Source: Chitinophagaceae bacterium UBA4407
GTDB taxonomy: Bacteria; Bacteroidota; Bacteroidia; Chitinophagales; Chitinophagaceae
Length of the DNA: 61,929 bases
Reading direction: 5' to 3'
NCBI GenBank assembly: GCA_002390845.1
Contig: DGQT01000065.1
Location: forward strand, 1 to 61,929
Positions 54,894 to 61,929 of this stretch are shown in pieces. The position numbers were made by a program, and so were the translations under genes. Below the pieces are notes generated by a model. That model saw only the letters and a program-made list of their open reading frames with translations, was not told the DNA's origin and made no database searches. Positions within the stretch are counted from its first letter, which is position 1; each line of letters starts with the position of its first letter.

Positions 54894-56165
54894 TTAACTC
54901 CAAACTGAATCTAAGTAAAATTTCATGTGCTTTGGCAAAGACTTTGTGCGCCCCACGGCATTGCTTTGCTCAAGAAAAAAGTCTAAAGCATTTTTAATAA
55001 CATAATAACCTTTGCTATGATAATTACCCAACCAAATATCTACTGTATAATACCCAGCGTTATAATAAATTGGCGCTGTTTTAATCCTAACCCGCCTGGT
55101 TTCTCCGGTTTCCAATTCAGAAAATTTATACTGTCCATCCTCATTAATTAGATGAGAATATAATTCTCCGTGAATATTTTTAATGTCAATTGCAATACTC
55201 AAATCTTTTATTTTTTCGGTAGCCATTATTTGTATGTCAATTTCCAGGCATTCTCCAATCATCATATTACCTCCGGTATTGATTGTTTTATTATCTGCAA
55301 AAAAAAGGCAATCATTAATTATAGCCCCATCACTGATTTTTGAATGAACTGCCTCAGTGTTGTTTTCATGCAAGGATGATTCAGTATAAGAATTAATAAT
55401 TTCTGAGGCATTTCCAACTAAACTTACTCTTCCATATTTTAATAAAATACCTGCAGTACATAGACTTTGAACTGCACCCATATTATGGCTCACAAACAAT
55501 ACCGTTCTGCCTTCACGTTCACTTACATCTTTCATTTTACCCAAACATTTCTTTTGAAATTCTGCATCACCAACGGCAAGCACTTCATCTACAATTAAAA
55601 TATCAGGCTCCAGATGTGCTGCAACAGCAAAAGCAAGGCGAACGTACATTCCGCTGCTGTACCGCTTTACAGGCGTATCAATATAACGTTCTATACCTGC
55701 AAAGTCAATAATCTCATCGAACTTGCTTTTAATTTCTCTTTTATTCATGCCAAGAATAGCACCATTCAGAAATATATTATCCCTTCCTGAAAGTTCGGGA
55801 TGAAATCCGGTACCCACTTCAAGCAGCGATGCTACCCTTCCTTTTATTTTTATTTGCCCTGTTGTTGGCGATGTTACTTTCGATAATATCTTCAGCAGTG
55901 TTGATTTGCCTGCGCCATTTCTTCCAATAATTCCCAATACATCGCCCCGGTGCACTTCAAAGTTGATATCTTTTAAAGCCCATACATAATCACTGTTACT
56001 TTTTTTAGAGCGGTCATTTTCTTCACCAATTTTCAAATAAGGGTCTTCCTTACCTGCAATCCTGTGCATCCATCGGTTAAAGTCATCACGTATCGTTGCT
56101 CTGCCCACCTGCCCCAAACGGTATTGCTTCGATAAATTTTCTACGCTGATTACTACATCACTCAT
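54894..56165 (-). CDS. wzt: Polysaccharide ABC exporter ATPase with C-terminal carbohydrate-binding domain
   Basis: The 423-residue protein has Walker A GIIGRNGAGKST (78-89), the signature YSSGM (169-173) and Walker B ILIVDEV (189-195). GTGFHPELSGRDNIFLNGAILG, the region conserved in Wzt/TagH, lies at 118-139. The C-terminal part (about 270-423) is a beta-sandwich (DISIAIDIKNIHGELYSHLIN and YYNAGYYTVDIWLGNYHSKGYY) like the Wzt-C domain that recognises the chain end. The 40-residue insert before Walker A is typical of Bacteroidota. It energises export with the Wzm-like permease at 60026, from which it is separated by an acylation unit and two dispersed elements. Confidence 0.93.
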   Translation of the reverse strand: MSDVVISVENLSKQYRLGQVGRATIRDDFNRWMHRIAGKEDPYLKIGEENDRSKKSNSDYVWALKDINFEVHRGDVLGIIGRNGAGKSTLLKILSKVTSPTTGQIKIKGRVASLLEVGTGFHPELSGRDNIFLNGAILGMNKREIKSKFDEIIDFAGIERYIDTPVKRYSSGMYVRLAFAVAAHLEPDILIVDEVLAVGDAEFQKKCLGKMKDVSEREGRTVLFVSHNMGAVQSLCTAGILLKYGRVSLVGNASEIINSYTESSLHENNTEAVHSKISDGAIINDCLFFADNKTINTGGNMMIGECLEIDIQIMATEKIKDLSIAIDIKNIHGELYSHLINEDGQYKFSELETGETRRVRIKTAPIYYNAGYYTVDIWLGNYHSKGYYVIKNALDFFLEQSNAVGRTKSLPKHMKFYLDSVWS

Positions 56166-56207
56166 AATAATTTCAAAAGAAATTTGTACAATTTATTGTG
56201 ACTATTG

Positions 56208-56532
56208 AAGAACATTTTTTGTTACCCGGCTTTCTGATTTACTATGAAGCTTCTCTTGCGTCGCACTCTTCGGCTGACATAGCTTTATTGAGCAAAGCGA
56301 AGATAAAAGCGAAGGCACTACGTTCGGATTTCATAGCATCAATGCTCACGTTAGGACGTTATTTCGAAAGCTGTGAGAAATCTGTTACAATAACAATGAG
56401 ATTTCTCCTCGTCATACTTCCTCGTCGAAATAGCCCCACGTTGTTTTGTTACCTTTTTTTGATCCATTATGCTATACTGTACAAGAGTGCGACGCAACAA
56501 AAGCTTAATAAATGATCCTAAGCCTGGCTCAA
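56208..56532. repeat. Dispersed element, spaced pair with nested repeat
   Basis: The left half has TTTTTTGTTACCCGGCT, GATTTACTATGAAGCTTCTC and the core TTGCGTCGCACTCTT at 56256-56270. The right half has GTACAAGAGTGCGACGCAA at 56479-56497, CAAAAGCTTAATAA and GCCTGGCTCAAAAAA. Between them lies a different repeat (56352-56440). No gene is supportable in 56166-56569. Confidence 0.88.
56352..56440. repeat. Nested inverted repeat, third family
   Basis: TTATTTCGA...GAGAAATCT at 56359-56382 and the near inverse GAGATTTCTC...CGTCGAAATA at 56398-56432 form a fold-back of about 85 bp. It lies within the spacer of a dispersed-element pair. The GAGATTTCTCCTCG...CGTCGAAAT pattern is known in many Bacteroidota genomes. 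Confidence 0.75.
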
Positions 56533-56569
56533 AAAAGAATAAAAAACCCGTTACCCTGCATACACTATT

Positions 56570-57433
56570 TTATGCCTTCTTATTCATTTTTAAGAACGAA
56601 AATTTTCTTACAAACCAGTTACCCAGTTTATACGACCTGCTTTTAAGTATCTGCTGTCTGCCCTTTTCAAGCAATTCATCCTGCACATTTAAGATGGCTT
56701 TTACTGCATTAAAAAAAGAAGCATTCATTTCAGAAGGCAGCATTGCATCTGAACAAACCGCAAGGTTGTAGTATGGATTATTAAAATAACGTTCGGCTGT
56801 CAACGAATTATTTATTGCAGCATAATCGCCTTCGAAAACTTCGAAGCCGTTAGCTTTATTCTCAAGTGGTGTTATTAACGAACCTGCTACAACGCACTGC
56901 TGGTAATACTTACAGTTGCCAAAATATTTTTCAAGCAAATCGCGAAACTCGTTAAAGTGCAATTCCTTTACATGAAAAGGGTTGTTGGGAGCAATCTGAT
57001 TATAGAAGAATTTATTAGGCGATGAAATCATTAACACACCACCAGGTTTCAAAACCCTCTTTATTTCTTTCAGCATCTCCTCATGCTGATCATGGTGTTC
57101 TATTGTCTCAAAAGAAACAACTATATCTATAGTACTATTTTCTAATGGTATATTACTGGTTGAACCGGTCTTGAAACATAAGTTACCATTAGCTTTTTCG
57201 TATTTATTTTTTGCATGCTGTACAGAATTGTCATCAATATCAACACCATAAACGTATGTTGCAGACTTGCTTATTAAATAACTGCCATACCCCTCACCAC
57301 AGGCTATATCCAGTACAAATTTATCTTTAGATATTTCATTTGCAAGAGCGTACCGGTGCAAGTGCTCGTACATAAAATATTTATTTTCTACAGAAGTAAC
57401 AAGCCGCTCACCGGTCCATTTAAGTTCATCCAT
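56570..57433 (-). CDS. Class I SAM-dependent methyltransferase
   Basis: The 287-residue protein has FVLDIACGEGYGSYLISKSATYVYGVDIDDNSVQHAKNKYE (motif I and acidic loop) near residues 40-80 and STIDIVVSFETIEHHDQHEEMLKEIKRVLKPGGVLMISSPN. These are the Methyltransf_11 signature. The C-terminal 60 residues are helical with a basic tail. It is cotranscribed with the SGNH-type protein and the MBOAT acyltransferase (3-bp and 2-bp gaps), and Wzt lies downstream across a repeat. It may modify the chain end that Wzt recognises. Confidence 0.9.
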   Translation of the reverse strand: MDELKWTGERLVTSVENKYFMYEHLHRYALANEISKDKFVLDIACGEGYGSYLISKSATYVYGVDIDDNSVQHAKNKYEKANGNLCFKTGSTSNIPLENSTIDIVVSFETIEHHDQHEEMLKEIKRVLKPGGVLMISSPNKFFYNQIAPNNPFHVKELHFNEFRDLLEKYFGNCKYYQQCVVAGSLITPLENKANGFEVFEGDYAAINNSLTAERYFNNPYYNLAVCSDAMLPSEMNASFFNAVKAILNVQDELLEKGRQQILKSRSYKLGNWFVRKFSFLKMNKKA

Positions 57434-57436
57434 AAT

Positions 57437-58390
57437 TTATTGCGCTTTATTTTGAGAAGCAAGTTTATGCTTGCTTACCAGGTCTTCAATATCTTCTGAA
57501 ACCCTTTTTCCTGAAGACTTATCCAGGTGAACACCATCAACGTAAGAAAACATACCAGCTGAATCCATAAAATTAAAATAAGCAAGATTATATTTTTTAG
57601 CAACTGTATTAATCGTATCATCAAACTGCGACATGATCTCTGTTTCAAGTTTCTTTACTTCAGGGATAATGGGCAAACGAACCATGTATACATCGCCATG
57701 CTTTTTGAGTAAGGCAATTGTCTTTTCCAGGTATTCCAACCGCTTTGAAGAAAATTTATACCTTGGATAAAAATCATTTTTATAAAGAAAGATCATCCCC
57801 TCTTCGCGGCGCTTTATTGCTGCACTGTCCATTGGTGCTTTTATTTCAAGCCAGCCATCATCGTGCAATAAATAAAAAGGATTGCTATTCATTTTATTCA
57901 GTAGCAGGTTTACGTAGGGATTTGCATAACACTTAAACAAATATTCAATATTGGGACTTAAATTAAAAAAATGCAATTGGTCCAGAGCACGATTTCGTTC
58001 CTCAAAAACAGATGTATCGTTGGGATCGGGAGGTGCTGCTGCAATAGACCAGGGCGTAACTTCCAAAATGAAAACACTATTTTTTGCACTTTCATCCAAT
58101 TTCTGTTGAATAGCTTTATAATATACTGGCCCATAAGCAGAAAGTCCGAGACTAAATGCGAAATTATAAATATGCGTACCCGGATAAACAGTGTTTAATT
58201 TTTCATTCAACGCCTCGGGCTGCAAACCCTGTGCAGCACGGGATACACCAATGATCATTGCAGATTGTTTGGGTGTGGTAACACGCAAATAATATTCGTC
58301 AGAATACCCATCGCCTAAAAAAGAATATAAATAACAGCATACCGCAAGCAGCACAGCAAAAAGTAAAATTCTAAGCAAAAATTTCTTCAC
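57437..58390 (-). CDS. SGNH-hydrolase-like partner of the MBOAT acyltransferase
   Basis: The 317-residue protein starts with GTG. A single N-terminal membrane segment (about 5-25) anchors it with the rest outside. IIGVSRAAQGLQPEAL (Ser50 in GxSxxxxG-like position) and the late DGVHLDKSSGKRV (Asp285, His288) form a likely SGNH triad. The middle has LEVTPWSIA. Such proteins (AlgX/AlgJ, DUF1574-like) accept acyl groups from a neighbouring MBOAT channel and put them on the extracellular glycan. The order MBOAT, SGNH, methyltransferase with near-zero gaps supports the pairing. Confidence 0.82.
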   Translation of the reverse strand: MKKFLLRILLFAVLLAVCCYLYSFLGDGYSDEYYLRVTTPKQSAMIIGVSRAAQGLQPEALNEKLNTVYPGTHIYNFAFSLGLSAYGPVYYKAIQQKLDESAKNSVFILEVTPWSIAAAPPDPNDTSVFEERNRALDQLHFFNLSPNIEYLFKCYANPYVNLLLNKMNSNPFYLLHDDGWLEIKAPMDSAAIKRREEGMIFLYKNDFYPRYKFSSKRLEYLEKTIALLKKHGDVYMVRLPIIPEVKKLETEIMSQFDDTINTVAKKYNLAYFNFMDSAGMFSYVDGVHLDKSSGKRVSEDIEDLVSKHKLASQNKAQ

Positions 58391-58392
58391 AA

Positions 58393-59829
58393 TCAGAATT
58401 GGAAATAGATGAACGTATTCTCCTTAAATGAACCAAACATAAAGATCATGAACAGTATAAAAAAGTAAACAGCATACCTGCTGAAATTACTTTTAAACTT
58501 AAGAAAAAAGAACTCAATATCATGGTTCCTGCATAACCATTCAACAAGGAAAAACAATATGATAATAAAAGGAAGATAATACATGGGTGGGTCAAAATTT
58601 TGCGGCGCATAAAACTGATGCGTAAAAATTCCCTGTATGTAACTGAAAGCTTCCGTCATATTATCAGCCCTGAAAAAGATCCATGCAAAACAAACCAGGC
58701 TGTATGTTACCAGCATCTTTAATCCTTCAAGAAAAGAAGGAAGAAAGGAATTCAATGCAATTGGCCCGGTATATTCCCTGTTTTTCTTTAGCAATAATAA
58801 GGGCAGAAAATAAACAGCATGCAATAAACCCCATGCAATAAAAGTCCAGTGTGCACCATGCCAAAAACCGCTGATCAAAAACACGATCACTACATTGCGT
58901 ATTCCTTTAAATGTACCTTCTTTGCTGCCTCCAAGTGGTATGTATAAATAATCCCTGAACCATGACGAAAGCGAGATATGCCAACGCCTCCAGAACTCTG
59001 CAATATCTCTCGAAAAATACGGGAACCTGAAATTAATAAGCAATTCAAAGCCAAATAATTTTGCAGTGCCACGGGCTATATCGGTGTAGCCACTAAAGTC
59101 GCAATAGATTTGAACGCTGAAATAAATTACCCCGACAATTAAAAAAAAAACAGGCTGGTGTTCATTGTCTTTAAAAATCCTGTGAACTATTGGCGACAAA
59201 GAATCAGCAATCACAATCTTCTTAAAAAAGCCCCACAGCATTAACTGTATGCCCTGCACCGATTTACGGTAACTGAATTTTCTTTTCTGTTGTATCTGCG
59301 GCAACAAGTGCCATGCTCTTTCAATAGGGCCTGCAACCAGCAATGGAAAGAAGCAAACAAACACAGCGTAATCAATAAAATTTTTTGTAGGTATAATTTT
59401 ATTGCGGTAAATATCAAAAACATACGACATGCCATGAAATGTATAAAACGAAATACCTACCGGTAGCGCAATACTCAACAATATTGGTGAAGCACTAAAG
59501 CCTGAATGATTGAGCAGTGTTGCAAAAGATTCCGCAAAAAAATCGTAGTACTTAAATACCGCAAGAATGCCAACATTATTAATTATGCTTAGCCATAGAT
59601 AAAATTTTTTCCGCTTAACCGTTTTATGAACTGCAATACCAAAGGCGTAATCAATAACAGTAGATAAACATAATAAAAAAACAAAACGCCAATCCCAGAA
59701 ACCATAAAAAAAATAACTGGCCGCAAGTAATAAAATGTTCTGCAGTTTCAGATTCTTTTGAAACAAAAACCAGTAAAGCGCATAAACTATTACTAGAAAA
59801 AAACAAAACGCTATTGAATTAAAAAGCAT
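58393..59829 (-). CDS. MBOAT-family polysaccharide O-acyltransferase
   Basis: The 478-residue membrane protein has about ten hydrophobic segments. Landmarks are SYFFYGFWDWRFV, PVGISFYTFHGMSYVFDIYR, ARGTAKLFGFELLINFRFPYFSRDIAEFWRRWHISLSSWFRDYLYIPLGGS (about 253-302) and the catalytic FWHGAHWTFIAWG (His324). These are AlgI-like. It moves acyl groups (usually acetyl) across the inner membrane for attachment to the glycan by the SGNH protein downstream. It heads a three-gene unit with the SGNH and methyltransferase genes. Confidence 0.95.
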   Translation of the reverse strand: MLFNSIAFCFFLVIVYALYWFLFQKNLKLQNILLLAASYFFYGFWDWRFVFLLCLSTVIDYAFGIAVHKTVKRKKFYLWLSIINNVGILAVFKYYDFFAESFATLLNHSGFSASPILLSIALPVGISFYTFHGMSYVFDIYRNKIIPTKNFIDYAVFVCFFPLLVAGPIERAWHLLPQIQQKRKFSYRKSVQGIQLMLWGFFKKIVIADSLSPIVHRIFKDNEHQPVFFLIVGVIYFSVQIYCDFSGYTDIARGTAKLFGFELLINFRFPYFSRDIAEFWRRWHISLSSWFRDYLYIPLGGSKEGTFKGIRNVVIVFLISGFWHGAHWTFIAWGLLHAVYFLPLLLLKKNREYTGPIALNSFLPSFLEGLKMLVTYSLVCFAWIFFRADNMTEAFSYIQGIFTHQFYAPQNFDPPMYYLPFIIILFFLVEWLCRNHDIEFFFLKFKSNFSRYAVYFFILFMIFMFGSFKENTFIYFQF

Positions 59830-59842
59830 GCTTCAATAATTA

Positions 59843-60010
59843 TTTTGAGCCGGGCATTTGTTTATTGCTGATCGTTCCTTGCGTCGCTCTCTTGTGCTGC
59901 AAAACCTTTAGCAACAAGGTTCCCGGCTGTTGATTGCCGGATATATTTCATGCTGTACAAGTGTGCGACGCAAGAAAAGTATAATTGAAATACTACTGCC
60001 GGGTTAAAAA
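59843..60010. repeat. Dispersed palindromic element, inverted pair
   Basis: The left half has ATTTTGAGCCGGGCAT and TGATCGTTCC then TTGCGTCGCTCTCTTGTGC at 59879-59897. The right half has GTACAAGTGTGCGACGCAA at 59955-59973, AAAAGTATAAT and TACTGCCGGGTTAAAAAAA. It separates the exporter permease unit from the acylation unit. Confidence 0.92.
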
Positions 60011-60025
60011 AATACCGATTGGTTA

Positions 60026-60943
60026 TTACACTGTATCCATAAAAGTGCGCTCTACTTTACTAAAGATCATTACACCCATAAAAAGAAAGAGCGCCGTACA
60101 GCAAATACTATAAATAAACATGCCGCCGTTGAATGTGCCAGTGCCAAACACTGCATAACGGAAGCCTTCTACCAACGGTGTTAAAGGGTTCCACTGTATA
60201 TATACTTTATACTGCGATTGTTCAAGAAACGATAATGGATATGCAACAGGGGTAATGTACATTAACAATCCAACACCAAACCCAATAAATATGTTAAGGT
60301 CGCGGTACTTTGTAGTAAGCGATGAAATAATGATACCAACACCTAAACCCATACCAGCCATCAGCATCACAATAACAGGCAACAAAAAAATATGTACTCC
60401 GGGTTCTACATGATATTGACCGGAAAAAGAATAATACAAAATCATGCAGGTTAAAAGCCCCAACTGAATGCCAAATTTTGCCATGTTTGAAATGATAGTT
60501 GACAGAGGCATAACCAGCCTGGGGAAATATACTTTACCAAAGATTCCGGCATTTGAAGTAAAGGTGCCGGAGGTACTGTTTAAACAGGCTGAAAAATAAT
60601 TCCAGATAGTAATGCTGCTCATATAAAATAGAACAGGCGGTAACTGATCGGTAGAAATTTTTGCGATCTTATTAAACAAAACAAGAAATGTAAATGTGGT
60701 AAACACAGGTTGTATAATATGCCACAAAGGGCCAAGAATTGTTTGCCTGTATTGCGAAGCAAGATCACGCTTTACAAATAGGAGTATCAGGTCGCGGTAG
60801 CGCCATACTTCTTTTAAGCGTATATCGAATAAACTACCTTTTGGCGATATTATTTCACTCCAGTGTTCAGATGTATCTGTTGCTTTAATATTCAAAGTGA
60901 TTTTATTATTTGATCTGATCAGAAATATTTGCGGCTGCTGCAC
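60026..60943 (-). CDS. wzm: Polysaccharide ABC exporter permease (ABC-2 type)
   Basis: The 305-residue protein starts with GTG, overlapping the upstream GT2 gene by 38 bp. The N-terminal 45 residues are soluble. LFDIRLKEVWRYRDLILLFVKRDLASQYRQTILGPLWHIIQPVF is the conserved Wzm/TagG amphipathic start (the DLxxRYKxSxLGxLWxxxxP type). Six membrane segments follow, with YMTPVAYPLSFLEQ and PLTPLVEGFRYAVFG as family landmarks. It pairs with the Wzt ATPase at 54894 to export the finished glycan. The physical separation of the two genes is unusual. Confidence 0.93.
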   Translation of the reverse strand: MQQPQIFLIRSNNKITLNIKATDTSEHWSEIISPKGSLFDIRLKEVWRYRDLILLFVKRDLASQYRQTILGPLWHIIQPVFTTFTFLVLFNKIAKISTDQLPPVLFYMSSITIWNYFSACLNSTSGTFTSNAGIFGKVYFPRLVMPLSTIISNMAKFGIQLGLLTCMILYYSFSGQYHVEPGVHIFLLPVIVMLMAGMGLGVGIIISSLTTKYRDLNIFIGFGVGLLMYITPVAYPLSFLEQSQYKVYIQWNPLTPLVEGFRYAVFGTGTFNGGMFIYSICCTALFLFMGVMIFSKVERTFMDTV

Positions 60944-61751
60944 TTTTTATTTTTCGCAAGCCGTAGTACACCTTACGATGTATAACTGCATGAATGCGGA
61001 GGCGCCTTAATTCGCTGATGACGAATTTATAAAATGTAACCAAATACGGGCCTTTAAAAAGCTTTGCTGACTGGCCGGTGATCATTTCTTTTGCAGCCAC
61101 ATCAATAACCTGTTTATAAATTTTATGATCTCTTGAAAAAGGCTTGTAATAAACATAAAAACAGGGAACATTATACAAAATCGTAAACCCTTTCTTTAAT
61201 ATTTCAAGCGACCATAATTTATCTTCACTCGAAAAAATATTTTCATCAAACGGTTGCAGTTGCCAGCTTTTTCTGCGCAGCGCAGCGCAATGATTTACCA
61301 TAAAATTATCCCAGTTGTTCCAGCCAAAATCTTTATCGATGCTGTGTGTTAGTTGCCGCGGGCCATGCTCAATGCTGTTTGCAGCATCCATAGGATTACT
61401 GGCCTGTACAAAACGCAATGCCGCCACTTTCTCTTCTTTAAAATACGCAGGAATATTTTTCAGAAAATATTCATTCAATAAAATAACATGAGAACTTAAT
61501 ACAAGAATAATTTCTCCGCTGCATTTCGAAATGCCGTAATTCAACGCATGGCCATAAGTAAATGCATCGCGTTTTAAAGAAAATACTTTGCATCCTTTTT
61601 CTTCTGCTATCAGTTTTGAATCATCGTCAGATTCATTATCCAGCACCACAATCTCGTATTCAAAATCTGTAACCTGTTTGTCTAAAGCGGCAAGAGTGCG
61701 CTTTAGGTTTTTCGATTCGTTTAAATTCCGTATAAGAATAGAAAGGTACAT
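60906..61751 (-). CDS. GT2-family glycosyltransferase
   Basis: The 281-residue protein has LSILIRNLNESKNLKRTLAALDKQ and YEIVVLDNESDDDSKLIAEEKG (GT-A). GHALNYGISKCSGEIILVLSSHVILLNE follows, in which the usual DxD is replaced by SSH, so the metal site looks altered. NHCAALRRKSWQLQPFDENIFSSEDKLWSLEIL with the acidic SEDKLW motif is intact. It precedes the permease with a 38-bp overlap. The altered DxD is known in rhamnosyltransferase-like GT2 members. The specificity is unknown. Confidence 0.88.
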   Translation of the reverse strand: MYLSILIRNLNESKNLKRTLAALDKQVTDFEYEIVVLDNESDDDSKLIAEEKGCKVFSLKRDAFTYGHALNYGISKCSGEIILVLSSHVILLNEYFLKNIPAYFKEEKVAALRFVQASNPMDAANSIEHGPRQLTHSIDKDFGWNNWDNFMVNHCAALRRKSWQLQPFDENIFSSEDKLWSLEILKKGFTILYNVPCFYVYYKPFSRDHKIYKQVIDVAAKEMITGQSAKLFKGPYLVTFYKFVISELRRLRIHAVIHRKVYYGLRKIKSAAAANISDQIK

Positions 61752-61767
61752 TTGGTATTCAGTAGTG

Positions 61768-61929
61768 TTTTTATGAACCCGGCCGCATAAATTCTATTGA
61801 ACTTTAGTTGCGTCGCACACTTGTACATTTAGAACAGATGTCGACAGATCACGGTTAACTGTCGACCAAAGAATCAACAGTACAAGTGTGCGACGCAACA
61901 GAAGCTTCATCACTACTGTCCCGTTAAGT
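61768..61929. repeat. Dispersed palindromic element, inverted pair with internal hairpin
   Basis: The left half has TTTTTATGAACCCGGCC, ATTCTATTGAACTTTAG and the core TTGCGTCGCACACTTGTAC at 61808-61826. The right half has GTACAAGTGTGCGACGCAA at 61880-61898, CAGAAGCTTCATC and ACTGTCCCGTTAAG to the window end. The 53-bp spacer holds a perfect 8-bp stem GTCGACAG/CTGTCGAC (61840-61847 and 61859-61866). Confidence 0.9.

Noticed and set aside
60906..60943. A frameshift between the last GT2 gene and the permease
   Set aside because: The 38-bp overlap is consistent with two separate genes with intact starts and ends; both proteins have complete family lengths.
131..61929. Integron attC sites or a gene-cassette array
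   Set aside because: Elements between genes in one orientation suggested cassettes, but the consensus lacks the GTTRRRY-type end, the flanks differ from attC, copies face both ways, and no integrase is present.

Overview
The window looks like a low-GC chromosomal segment of a Bacteroidota bacterium, probably Chitinophagaceae-like. The evidence is a type IX secretion (T9SS) sorting tail, TonB-dependent receptors with carboxypeptidase-regulatory-like N-termini, an ECF sigma/FecR/STN-domain signalling set, weak ribosome-binding sites and frequent GTG/TTG starts. The family placement is inferred from gene style only. I see no rRNA, tRNA, CRISPR array, transposase or phage gene.

Region 1 (1-16.7 kb) is a surface and sensing region. 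It holds a small unknown protein followed by a terminator and a 15-unit array of 21-bp palindromic repeats (868-1183), then two leucine-rich-repeat secreted proteins, the second lacking a sorting tail. A TonB receptor is divergent from a T9SS-sorted protein. A second TonB receptor is paired with a DUF2807 lipoprotein. A sigma factor, FecR anti-sigma factor and STN-domain repeat protein follow, and then a lipoprotein.

Region 2 (17-62 kb) is a very large surface-polysaccharide locus transcribed entirely from the minus strand. It holds GT2 and GT4 glycosyltransferases, GT11 and GT14 enzymes, an exostosin-like and a GT-D-like transferase, a CDP-glycerol-transferase-like protein, two WbsX/GH99-like proteins, and six methyltransferases (one FkbM type). 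It also holds GNAT and FemAB-like acyltransferases, an asparagine-synthase-type amidotransferase, a DegT aminotransferase, an initiating sugar-phosphate transferase, a CpsB-like PHP phosphatase, and an O-antigen ligase/polymerase. An MBOAT plus SGNH acylation pair and an ABC exporter (Wzm permease, Wzt ATPase with C-terminal domain) complete it. The likely flow is initiation on a lipid carrier, sugar addition, decoration by methyl, acyl and amido groups, and ABC export with the Wzt tail reading the chain end. A Wzy/WaaL-like protein completes or attaches chains.

The most unusual signal is a dispersed repeat found in 23 intergenic gaps. Each half-element has an outer flank rich in A/T with an AGCCCGG-type motif and a CTATGAAGCTT-like segment, then a core such as TTGCGTCGCACACTTGTAC. 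Halves occur singly or as inverted pairs. At several loci the small palindrome TGCG-T-CGCA inside the core is replaced by a different palindrome while the flanks persist. Nearly every non-coding gap over about 100 bp in the polysaccharide locus holds one, so the locus is divided into blocks bounded by the same element. Two gaps also carry a different inverted repeat nested in the element. I found no gene in the window that would mobilise it.
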